The notes under the pieces were generated by a model. The model was not told the DNA's origin. It did no database searches and saw only the letters and a program-made list of their open reading frames with translations. A stretch of DNA of 11,600 nt from contig JANSYB010000024.1 in NCBI GenBank assembly GCA_024742655.1, forward strand, positions 1 to 11,600, in the 5' to 3' direction. This stretch comes from Paracoccaceae bacterium. GTDB lineage: Bacteria > Pseudomonadota > Alphaproteobacteria > Rhodobacterales > Rhodobacteraceae. Positions 1 to 6,094 of the stretch are shown here, one piece after another. The position numbers and the translations under genes were made by a program. Numbering within the stretch: position 1 is the first letter of the stretch; every line of letters starts with the position of its first letter.

Positions 1-884
1 CCGGCCTTCTCGCAAACCACCTCGTGGTCGATCTGGCCGAAGGGATCGGACACCGCGCCCAGAACAGTGCCGGGCGTGACCGCCTCGCCGATCGTGACAA
101 AGCTGCGTGCAAGCCCCCCGGCCGGGGCCCGGTACCAGCGCGACTCGCTGGTCTGAACCGGGGCGTGACGCGCACGCGGGACGCCCTTGCGGGCGATCAT
201 GCCCAGATGGTGCATGACCCTCAGGATCCCGCTGACACCGGCGCGCGCGGCCAACTCGTCAAAGCGCAGACCCTCACCGCCCTCATACAACAGCACATCA
301 ACCCCTGCGTCCTCGGCGGCCATGCGCAAAGACCCCTCACGCAGTTTCGAGGTCATCATCACCGGTGCGCCGAACACGCGGCCCAACTCGGCAAGGTGCG
401 TATTGCTGGGGCTGAGCCGGATCTGCGGCAGGTTCGTCCGATGAATGGCCGCGGAATGCAGATCGATACCGACATCGGCGCGCCTCACCACCTCGGACAT
501 GAAGATATGGGCCAGGCGCGAGGCCATCGATCCCTCGCTCAGCCCCGGGAAACAGCGATTGAGATCGCGACGGTCCGGCAGATAACGCGAATGGTTCAGA
601 AAACCGAACGTGTTCACGATCGGGACAGCCAGAAGCGTTCCCGCCATTGAGTCGAGCGGTTTGGCACGCAGCAGACGCCGCATGATTTCCACCCCGATCA
701 CCTCGTCGCCGTGAATGGCCGCCGATACGAACAGGACAGGGCCCGGGCGCCGGCCGTGAATCACATGGACCGAGAGATGCACCGGCGTATCGTCGGTCAG
801 CGTACTGACGGGGATCTCGACCGTCCGCCGGGACCCGGGAGCGATCTGTTCACCGTTGATCTCGAAACCCTGCTGTTTTGCCAT
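1..884 (-). CDS. AstE/aspartoacylase-family zinc deacylase (partial, C-terminus outside window)
   Basis: This is the first 294 codons of a gene read right to left that leaves the window still open. The translation has the M14-type zinc site of the succinylglutamate desuccinylase/aspartoacylase family: AAIHGDE (His58 and Glu61) supplies two ligands and DLHS (His143) the third. The substrate-binding motif is DRRDLNRCFPG (residues 104-114), and YEGGE (200-204) holds the probable catalytic glutamate. The last visible part (TIGEAVTPGTVLG) resembles the small beta-barrel domain common at the C-terminus of this family. Members are usually about 330-340 residues, so a few dozen are missing. The ATG at 884 is preceded by AGGAG at 893-889, four bases away. 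These enzymes hydrolyse N-acyl amino acids in the cytoplasm. The substrate cannot be read from the sequence, and classical AstE arginine catabolism is not implied. It diverges from the aldehyde dehydrogenase gene. Confidence 0.93.
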   Translation of the reverse strand, partial: MAKQQGFEINGEQIAPGSRRTVEIPVSTLTDDTPVHLSVHVIHGRRPGPVLFVSAAIHGDEVIGVEIMRRLLRAKPLDSMAGTLLAVPIVNTFGFLNHSRYLPDRRDLNRCFPGLSEGSMASRLAHIFMSEVVRRADVGIDLHSAAIHRTNLPQIRLSPSNTHLAELGRVFGAPVMMTSKLREGSLRMAAEDAGVDVLLYEGGEGLRFDELAARAGVSGILRVMHHLGMIARKGVPRARHAPVQTSESRWYRAPAGGLARSFVTIGEAVTPGTVLGAVSDPFGQIDHEVVCEKA

Positions 885-912
885 GCCACTCCTACCCTGC
901 TGCGAATGGCAA

Positions 913-941
913 CCGATAGGCAAATTTCGGGTCGCTGTCCA
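913..941 (-). promoter_or_regulatory. Candidate promoter for the AstE-like deacylase gene
   Basis: Reading the minus strand, TGGACA (941-936, five of six matches to TTGACA) is followed after 17 bases by TATCGG (918-913, only the leading TAT matches well). Transcription would start near 906, giving a leader of about 22 bases that contains the AGGAG ribosome site. The spacing is right but the -10 is poor, so this is a weak prediction. Confidence 0.3.
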
Positions 942-1010
942 CAAATGCGGCGGCAGCATCTTCGCATCCTCGCACAACCAGCCGGATGTGGATGGCGGAC
1001 AGACCCCCCG

Positions 1011-1056
1011 ACTTCATCTGGCTCGAAATACCTCGGGGGTTTGGCGGCTGGCCCCC
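1011..1056 (-). repeat. Dispersed intergenic element, copy B
   Basis: On the minus strand, GGGGG (1056-1052) is followed by CCCCC (1039-1035), then GAG, GTATTTC (1031-1025), six bases and GATGAA (1018-1013). The same order, with the same six-base gap between GTATTTC and GATGAA, occurs on the opposite strand at 9940-9988. The G and C runs can pair, and CCCCCGA (1005-1011) can alternatively pair with TCGGGGG (1033-1039). It lies about 130 bases upstream of the deacylase start. I recall similar elements between genes in Rhodobacteraceae, but that recollection is unverified. Confidence 0.6.
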
Positions 1057-1072
1057 AATCCACTCAACCGGC

Positions 1073-1085
1073 GTGGCGACGCCAC
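1073..1085. promoter_or_regulatory. 13-base palindrome, possible operator
   Basis: GTGGCG and CGCCAC flank a single central A, giving perfect 6-base arms. It lies between the two divergent genes, about 120 bases before the aldehyde dehydrogenase start. A binding site for a dimeric regulator is possible, but nothing identifies the regulator. Confidence 0.3.
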
Positions 1086-1093
1086 TCATTCAG

Positions 1094-1136
1094 GTCACCC
1101 GCGGATCGCCACTTGCAGCCGGATGCCGTGGGTGAC
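1094..1136. promoter_or_regulatory. Imperfect 11-base inverted repeat upstream of the aldehyde dehydrogenase gene
   Basis: GTCACCCGCGG (1094-1104) and CCGTGGGTGAC (1126-1136) are reverse complements at 10 of 11 positions, separated by 21 bases. It could be an operator pair or a leader hairpin for the plus-strand gene at 1205. It has no T-run after it, so it is not a standard terminator. Confidence 0.3.
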
Positions 1137-1204
1137 AAGGTGCCGCAAATCGCCGGAATCCCCCCGGCCAGCCTTGTTTTTTATGCGCTCAAGGGAGCCC
1201 TCCA

Positions 1205-2647
1205 ATGATCGATAAACGCCAATTCTATATCAACGGTGCATGGGTGAATTCCGTGGACGGAAAAGACCACCACGTCATCGATCCCTCGACCGAAGAGCCC
1301 TGTGCGACAATCGCCATGGCCGGGGCCGCGGATGTGGATGCCGCCGTCGCCGCCGCCAAGGCGGCCTTCCCTGTCTGGATGGCCACGCCGGTCGAGGACC
1401 GGATCGCCCTGATCGAGAAACTGCAGGAAATCTACACTACCCGCGCCGAGGAAATGGCCCGGGCGATCAGCCTCGAGATGGGCGCGCCCATCGACATGTC
1501 CCGCACCCAGCAGGTCGGCGCCGGGACGTGGCACATGGAGGCCCTGCTCAAGGCCGCTCGCGAGTTTCACTGGATCGCGCCACTGGGTGATCACGCCCCC
1601 AATGACCGGATCATCCATGAACCGATCGGCGTCGTGGCCATGATCACGCCGTGGAACTGGCCGATGAACCAGATCTCGCTCAAGGTGATTGCCGGTCTCC
1701 TGGCGGGCTGCACGATGATCCTGAAACCGTCCGAGGAATCGCCGCTCAACGCGCTGCTTTTTGCCGAGATGCTGGACGAGGCGGGTGTGCCCGCCGGTGT
1801 CTTCAACCTCGTCAACGGCGACGGCGCGGGCGCGGGCAGCGCGCTGACCGGTCACAAGGATGTGGACATGGTGTCCTTCACCGGTTCCTCGCGCGCGGGC
1901 AAGCTCATCTCCAAGAACGCTGCTGACACGCTCAAGCGCGTCAGCCTTGAATTGGGCGGCAAGGGCGCCAACCTGGTCTTTGCCGATGCCGACGAAAAGG
2001 CAGTCAAGCGCGGCGTCCTCCATTGCATGAACAACTCGGGGCAGTCCTGCAACGCGCCCACCCGGATGCTGGTGCAGCGCGAGGTCTATGACCAGGCCGT
2101 GGAAACCGCCGCCGAGGTCGCCGCGAAAGTCACCGTTGGACCGGCCGATCAGGAAGGGCGCCATATCGGCCCGGTGGTGAACGAGGTTCAGTTCAACAAG
2201 ATCCAGGACCTGATCCAGAAAGGCATCGACGAAGGCGCACGGCTGGTCGCGGGCGGCACGGGGCGTCCCGACGGCCTTAATCGCGGGTTCTACGTGAAAC
2301 CCACGGTTTTCGCCGACGTCACCAACGAGATGACCATCGCGCAAGAAGAAATCTTTGGCCCGGTTCTGTCGATCATCCCGTTCGACACCGAGGAAGAGGG
2401 TCTCGCCATCGCCAACGACACGCCCTATGGCCTGACCAACTATGTCCAGACGCAGGATGCCGAGCGGCTGAAACGCTGCGCCATGGCGCTGCGGTCGGGC
2501 ATGGTCGAAATGAACGGTCAGGGCCGCGGGCTGGGTGCGCCCTTCGGTGGCATGAAGCAATCCGGCAACGGGCGCGAAGGCGGTAAATGGGGGCTGGAGG
2601 ATTTCCTCGAGGTCAAGGCCGTGTCCGGCTGGCCCGAGGGCGCCTGA
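1205..2647 (+). CDS. NAD(P)-dependent aldehyde dehydrogenase
   Basis: This 480-residue protein is a full-length member of the aldehyde dehydrogenase superfamily, oxidising an aldehyde to its acid in the cytoplasm. The visible signature elements are ITPWNWP (147-153, with the oxyanion-hole Asn151), KPSEESP (174-180, cofactor-ribose Lys174) and FTGSSRAGK (225-233, Rossmann turn). LELGGK (248-253) carries the general base Glu249, and NNSGQSCNAPTR (276-287) the nucleophile Cys282. EEIFGP (381-386) and the C-terminal PFGGMKQSGNGRE complete the set. All catalytic residues are present. AAGGGAG at 1191-1197 lies 7 bases before the ATG. The aldehyde substrate cannot be assigned from sequence. A GT25 glycosyltransferase starts 4 bases after the stop, so the three plus-strand genes are probably co-transcribed although their functions are not obviously linked. 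Confidence 0.96.
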   Translation: MIDKRQFYINGAWVNSVDGKDHHVIDPSTEEPCATIAMAGAADVDAAVAAAKAAFPVWMATPVEDRIALIEKLQEIYTTRAEEMARAISLEMGAPIDMSRTQQVGAGTWHMEALLKAAREFHWIAPLGDHAPNDRIIHEPIGVVAMITPWNWPMNQISLKVIAGLLAGCTMILKPSEESPLNALLFAEMLDEAGVPAGVFNLVNGDGAGAGSALTGHKDVDMVSFTGSSRAGKLISKNAADTLKRVSLELGGKGANLVFADADEKAVKRGVLHCMNNSGQSCNAPTRMLVQREVYDQAVETAAEVAAKVTVGPADQEGRHIGPVVNEVQFNKIQDLIQKGIDEGARLVAGGTGRPDGLNRGFYVKPTVFADVTNEMTIAQEEIFGPVLSIIPFDTEEEGLAIANDTPYGLTNYVQTQDAERLKRCAMALRSGMVEMNGQGRGLGAPFGGMKQSGNGREGGKWGLEDFLEVKAVSGWPEGA

Positions 2648-2651
2648 CCAC

Positions 2652-3416
2652 ATGCAGGTGCATGCCTTTGTTCTGCACCTGACCCGGGCCGAGGCGCGCC
2701 GGGACAACGCGCTGACCTTGCTGGACGAGTGCGGGCTGGATGCCGAGATCTGGCCCGCCGTCGATGGCGGGGCGATGTCGTCCAAAGATCTGACCGCGAC
2801 CGTCGGGGCCGATCTGTTCGAACCACCCTACCCCTTTGCCCTGAAGACGGGTGAAATCGGGTGTTTCCTGTCTCACCGGCAGATCTGGGCCGAGTTGCAG
2901 ATGCGCGAGGCCGATGCCGCCCTGATCATCGAGGATGACGCCGCCATCGACCCTGATCACTTCGACGATGCGGTTGATCTGGCGACGGCCAATATCGGGG
3001 CGCTTGGTTATATCCAGTTCCAGACGCAGCCTGCCAAGGGGCCTCAGCACCTGATCGACAGTTCCGGGGCGTGCCGCCTCGTGGTGCCGGAATTGGGCGG
3101 GCTGCGCACCACCGCACAGATGGTCAGCAAATGGGCTGCGGCGCATCTGCTGAGCCTGTCCGAACCGTTCGACCGTCCCGTCGACACCTTTGTCCAAAGT
3201 CATTGGCATACCGGCCTGCGTCCGGCCGCGATCTATCCGTCGGGGATCAGCGACGTCGCGGACAGTCTGGACGGCTCCACCATTCAGTCCGGCGACAAGC
3301 CGGTTCTGGAAAAGCTGACACGCGAACTGCTCCAGCGTCCGCGCTACCGCTCGGGGGTCAACCGTCTGTCGCGCGCCAGTGCGGCCCCGGCACAGGGCGG
3401 GCTGGCCGATGTCTGA
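2652..3416 (+). CDS. Glycosyltransferase family 25 (LPS-type)
   Basis: This 254-residue protein matches the GT25 family, which transfers sugars (often galactose or glucose) during lipopolysaccharide or surface-glycan synthesis. The N-terminus (HAFVLHLTRAEAR) is the typical first strand. GEIGCFLSH (67-75) is the family's hallmark, and ALIIEDDA (90-97) carries the acidic metal and nucleotide-sugar site. RPVDTFVQSHW (175-185) corresponds to the conserved D-containing loop in the second half. No signal peptide or membrane segment is seen, so it would act on the cytoplasmic face of the inner membrane. The gene begins 4 bases after the aldehyde dehydrogenase stop. Only GAGGG lies upstream, at a poor distance from the ATG, so translation may depend on coupling. 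Its end overlaps the next gene by 8 bases. Donor and acceptor sugars are unknown. Confidence 0.9.
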   Translation: MQVHAFVLHLTRAEARRDNALTLLDECGLDAEIWPAVDGGAMSSKDLTATVGADLFEPPYPFALKTGEIGCFLSHRQIWAELQMREADAALIIEDDAAIDPDHFDDAVDLATANIGALGYIQFQTQPAKGPQHLIDSSGACRLVVPELGGLRTTAQMVSKWAAAHLLSLSEPFDRPVDTFVQSHWHTGLRPAAIYPSGISDVADSLDGSTIQSGDKPVLEKLTRELLQRPRYRSGVNRLSRASAAPAQGGLADV

Positions 3417-4269
3417 TGCGCCGGTCATCGCGCGGCTGTTCGGCGGCGCGGGCAACCAGCTGTTTCAGTACGCGGCCGGCCGGGCGCTGGCCGATCATCT
3501 GGGCACGGATCTGGTTCTCGATGACCGCTACATCGCCGGGTCGCGGGACCGGGGCGATTGCTTCGGGCATTTCGGCAAGGCGCGGTTTGCGCGTTCGGAT
3601 GCCCTGCCGCCCGCGAAATCCGATGGCTGGCTCCGGTACGGCTTGTGGCGCGCATTCGGCCGAACCCCGCGGTTTCACCGCGAACGCGATCTCGGGTTCG
3701 ATCCGGGGTTTTTCGATCTGCCCGGTGGCACCTACCTGCATGGCTATTGGCAATCCGAACGCTACTTTGCGCCGGTCGCCGCGCAAATCCGCCGCGACCT
3801 GACGTTTACGACAAAGCTGAACCGACCGAATGCCGAGATGGCCGACCGCATCGCGCAGGCCGACATCCCGGTCTCGTTCCACGTGCGGCGCGGGGATTAC
3901 ACCGCGTCCGGCACCTATGCCGCCTGCCAGCCCGACTATTACCGGCAGGCCGCCGCAACCCTGCATCAGCGCCTCGGCGCGGCGCTGACCTGTTTCGTTT
4001 TTTCCAACGATCCGGGTTGGGCACGAGAGCATCTCGAGCTTGGGCATGACACGGTGATCGTGGATATCAACGACGAGACGACGGGCCATTTCGACATGCA
4101 CCTGCAATCGCTTTGCGCCCATAATGTCATCGCAAATTCAACCTTTTCGTGGTGGGCCGCATGGCTCAATGCCAATCCGGACAAGATCGTGATCGCGCCC
4201 GCAAACTGGTTCGCCGATCCCAAGCTGGACAATCCCGATCTGTGTCCCGCGGCCTGGATCAGGCTTTAG
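3409..4269 (+). CDS. Glycosyltransferase family 11 (alpha-1,2-fucosyltransferase type)
   Basis: This 286-residue protein shows the three GT11 signatures in order. FGGAGNQLFQYAAGRALA (11-28) is N-terminal, HVRRGDY (158-164) is the GDP-fucose-binding motif, and NSTFSWWAAWL (243-253) is near the C-terminus. Characterised members move L-fucose from GDP-fucose onto galactose of O-antigens or other glycans. Other acceptors are possible, so the exact linkage is unproven. I chose the ATG at 3409, within the sequence ATGTCTGA that also ends the GT25 gene, because homology begins directly after it. A GTG at 3379 is in frame but adds ten unlikely residues. The overlap implies translational coupling with the GT25 gene. 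No GDP-fucose synthesis gene (gmd, fcl) is in the window. Confidence 0.93.
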   Translation: MSDAPVIARLFGGAGNQLFQYAAGRALADHLGTDLVLDDRYIAGSRDRGDCFGHFGKARFARSDALPPAKSDGWLRYGLWRAFGRTPRFHRERDLGFDPGFFDLPGGTYLHGYWQSERYFAPVAAQIRRDLTFTTKLNRPNAEMADRIAQADIPVSFHVRRGDYTASGTYAACQPDYYRQAAATLHQRLGAALTCFVFSNDPGWAREHLELGHDTVIVDINDETTGHFDMHLQSLCAHNVIANSTFSWWAAWLNANPDKIVIAPANWFADPKLDNPDLCPAAWIRL

Positions 4270-4303
4270 ACGTCTGACGCTTCCCCCGGACGCGCAAAGC
4301 CAT

Positions 4304-4309
4304 TACATA
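4304..4309 (+). promoter_or_regulatory. Candidate -10 of a leaderless promoter for the kinase gene
   Basis: TACATA is followed by exactly six bases (gcgccc) and then the ATG at 4316, so transcription would begin at or next to the start codon. No Shine-Dalgarno sequence lies between the GT11 stop and this ATG. The -35 region 17 bases upstream (TTCCCC, 4281-4286) is weak. The same geometry is seen for rluA and the amine oxidase gene. Confidence 0.4.
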
Positions 4310-4315
4310 GCGCCC

Positions 4316-5356
4316 ATGAAGGTCACCCCCGATATCGCCGCCGCCGCCTTTGCGGGCGAAACCGTGCACAAGCGCGATATCTTTTCCGAGACCATTTCCG
4401 GCCATCTCGATGGCGTGCCCGATTTCCCCGTTGTGCTGCGCAAGCTGGATGGCGTGCCGGCCTATGCGCGACCGATCGCGTGGTTCCTCGCCCGCCGGGA
4501 AATCCGCGCGCTGCGCGCCGTGAAGGGCATCGACGGCTGCCCGATCCTTGTGCGCGCGGACCGCACCGGGCTGCTGCGCAGCTGGACACAAGGCACGCCG
4601 CTGCAACTGGCCAAACCCACTGAGGCTGCATGGTACCGCGACGCCAAGCGCCTGTTGCGCGAAATACGCCGCGCGGGCGTGACCCATAACGACATCGCCA
4701 AGCCCCAGAACTGGCTGATGACACCCGAGGGCCGCGCCGCGGTGATCGACTTTCAACTGGCCAGCGTCCACCGGCGGCGCGGGCCGCTGTTCCGCCTCAT
4801 GGCACGTGAGGACCTGCGCCACCTGCTGAAACAGAAACGCGCCTATGCGCCCGACCTTCTGACCCCGGCCGAGCAAAAGATGCTTGCGCACAAGGCCCTG
4901 CCGGCCCGTCTGTGGATGGCCACGGCCAAACCGTTTTACAATTTCGTGACGCGGCGGCTGATGAACTGGTCGGATGGCGAGGGCACCGAAGACCGGATCG
5001 AGCGCGACGGCCCAGCCCTGCGCAAGGCCCTGCTGGACCATCCGCAGATCACCGATGTGGCGCTCTGCACCTATGCGCTGCCGGCCAAGGGGGTTGGGCT
5101 TTACGCCTTCGTGGAATCCAGCCTGCCGCTGTCCGGGGTCGAGCGGCTGGCCAAACCCGCGCCGGACCTGATCCAAACGGTGGCCCGCCTGCCTCGCCAT
5201 GCCGACGGCAACCCGAGGATGGATGCGCTGCAACTGGTGGCCACCAACCGTCTGGACGAATTGCAGGCACTTCTGTCCAGGGAAGCTGACCTTGGCGCAA
5301 CACTGACCCCGATCATCGCGGAACGCCTGAACCTGACCGACCGTGTGCTGCGCTGA
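4316..5356 (+). CDS. Atypical protein-kinase-like protein with a degenerate ANL C-terminal-like domain
   Basis: The 346-residue product has a kinase-type catalytic core. HNDIAKPQN (124-132) is the catalytic loop, with Asp126, Lys129 and Asn132. VIDFQLA (143-149) is the metal-binding Asp145 in a DFG-equivalent position. Lys43 in VLRKLDG and Glu62 may be the ATP-anchoring pair. This compact form resembles RIO1-like and lipopolysaccharide-kinase-like proteins more than full eukaryotic-type kinases. From about residue 218 the sequence follows the C-terminal lid of adenylate-forming enzymes: EDRIERDGPALRKALLDHP, then ITDVALCTYALPAKGVGLYAFVE and LPRHADGNPRMDAL. The catalytic lysine of the usual GK motif is replaced by Asn299. 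No membrane segment or signal peptide is seen. The gene follows GT11 after 46 bases and converges on rluA with a 15-base gap. The substrate is unknown; a lipid or sugar kinase role near the glycosyltransferases is possible. Confidence 0.75.
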   Translation: MKVTPDIAAAAFAGETVHKRDIFSETISGHLDGVPDFPVVLRKLDGVPAYARPIAWFLARREIRALRAVKGIDGCPILVRADRTGLLRSWTQGTPLQLAKPTEAAWYRDAKRLLREIRRAGVTHNDIAKPQNWLMTPEGRAAVIDFQLASVHRRRGPLFRLMAREDLRHLLKQKRAYAPDLLTPAEQKMLAHKALPARLWMATAKPFYNFVTRRLMNWSDGEGTEDRIERDGPALRKALLDHPQITDVALCTYALPAKGVGLYAFVESSLPLSGVERLAKPAPDLIQTVARLPRHADGNPRMDALQLVATNRLDELQALLSREADLGATLTPIIAERLNLTDRVLR

Positions 5357-5371
5357 TCACGGGGGTGAGCC

Positions 5372-6016
5372 TCAGAACGGCGCCTTCGCCCGGAACGACA
5401 TGCCTGCCCCGCCGTCGGGATGCCGCAGGCGCAGTTCCTCGGAATGCAGCATCAGGCGCGGATAATCCCGCGCGCGCCCTTCGGCATATAGCGGATCGCC
5501 AAGGATCGGGTGCCCAAGCGCCAGCATATGCACACGCAACTGATGGCTCCGTCCCGTCTTCGGCATCAAACGCACACGCGTCTCGTCATCGCCATAGCGC
5601 TGGACCCGCCAATCCGTGACGGCCGCCTTGCCGGTCTCGTGGCACACTTTCTGCCGCGGCCGGTTGGGCCAGTCCACGATCAGCGGAAGGTCGACCGTGC
5701 CCGTCTTCGGCTCAAGTCGTCCCCGGACACGCGCGACATAGGTTTTCTTGACCTGCCGCTTTTCGAATTGCAGGCCAAGGTGCCGCTGCGCGTGCGGCGT
5801 CAGGCCGAACACCATCACCCCCGATGTGTCCCGGTCCAGCCGATGCACCAGAAGGGCCGTGGGAAACACCTCCTGCACCCGCGTGAGCAGGCAGTCGGCC
5901 AGGTGTGCGGCCTTGCCCGGTACGCTCAACAGACCAGCGGGTTTGTTCAGCACCACGATCTCGTGATCCTCGTGCAGGACGTCAAGCGGGTCATTGGGCG
6001 GGGCATAGTCACTCAT
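5372..6016 (-). CDS. rluA: RluA: pseudouridine synthase for 23S rRNA and tRNA
   Basis: This 214-residue protein closely follows Escherichia coli RluA (219 residues), the dual-specificity enzyme that makes pseudouridine at 23S rRNA position 746 and tRNA position 32. HRLDRDTSG (58-66) contains the catalytic Asp61. DWPNRPRQKVCHETGK (115-130) and TGRSHQLRVHMLALGHPILGD (154-174) are nearly the same as the E. coli segments I remember. There is no S4 domain, as expected for RluA rather than RluC or RluD. I place the start at the ATG at 6016. Upstream in-frame codons extend into the divergent gene and carry no homology. No Shine-Dalgarno precedes it, but TATGCG lies 6 bases before the ATG, suggesting a leaderless transcript. 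It shares a 78-base region with the divergent oxidoreductase gene. Confidence 0.95.
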   Translation of the reverse strand: MSDYAPPNDPLDVLHEDHEIVVLNKPAGLLSVPGKAAHLADCLLTRVQEVFPTALLVHRLDRDTSGVMVFGLTPHAQRHLGLQFEKRQVKKTYVARVRGRLEPKTGTVDLPLIVDWPNRPRQKVCHETGKAAVTDWRVQRYGDDETRVRLMPKTGRSHQLRVHMLALGHPILGDPLYAEGRARDYPRLMLHSEELRLRHPDGGAGMSFRAKAPF

Positions 6017-6022
6017 GCGGCC

Positions 6023-6028
6023 CGCATA
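6023..6028 (-). promoter_or_regulatory. Candidate -10 of a leaderless rluA promoter
   Basis: On the minus strand TATGCG (6028-6023) is followed by six bases (ggccgc) and then the rluA ATG at 6016. No convincing -35 is seen 16-18 bases upstream and no ribosome site is present. It is supported mainly by the identical spacing at two neighbouring genes. Confidence 0.35.
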
Positions 6029-6060
6029 CACCAGCGCGGCAGGCGGGGCCACACCCCGGC

Positions 6061-6088
6061 TTGCGCCCGGCCGGTTTCCCGCTACGCT
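6061..6088 (+). promoter_or_regulatory. Candidate leaderless promoter for the amine-oxidase-like gene
   Basis: TTGCGC (6061-6066) and TACGCT (6083-6088) are separated by 16 bases, and the ATG at 6095 follows after six more (gcctgc). Transcription would begin at the start codon. Both hexamers match the consensus only partly. There is no Shine-Dalgarno before the ATG. Confidence 0.4.
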
Positions 6089-6094
6089 GCCTGC

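Larger units (their letters stand above)
885..1204. other. Divergent intergenic region (320 bases)
   Basis: No coding region is supported here. Reading frames that cross it are low-quality shadows. It holds the candidate minus-strand promoter at 913-941, one copy of a dispersed G/C-run element (1011-1056) and a 13-base palindrome (1073-1085). It also has an 11-base imperfect inverted repeat (1094-1104 with 1126-1136) and a 10-base direct repeat CAGCCGGATG (979-988 and 1116-1125). The aldehyde dehydrogenase ribosome site AAGGGAG lies at 1191-1197. I found no convincing -35/-10 pair for the plus-strand gene. TATGCG at 1182-1187 sits too close to the ribosome site and lacks a -35. Confidence 0.7.

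Noticed and set aside
24..650. Plus-strand open frames at the left edge
   Set aside because: They are shadows of the deacylase gene on the other strand, whose zinc-ligand and DRRDLNRCFPG motifs are unmistakable.
1181..2785. A 534-codon minus-strand open frame across the aldehyde dehydrogenase gene
   Set aside because: The sense frame has every aldehyde dehydrogenase motif. The antisense product is rich in Arg, Gly and His and shows no family pattern.
3379..3408. An alternative GTG start for the GT11 gene
   Set aside because: It adds ten basic, non-homologous residues inside the GT25 gene. The ATG at 3409 directly precedes the conserved N-terminal strand.
5357..5371. A terminator between the convergent kinase and rluA genes
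   Set aside because: Only 15 bases separate the genes, and the sole inverted repeat (TGAG-C-CTCA, 5366-5374) is four base pairs with no T-run.
5510..6094. A 195-residue upstream extension of the amine-oxidase-like protein
   Set aside because: The extension is antisense to rluA and has no homology. The FAD-binding strand begins right after the ATG at 6095.
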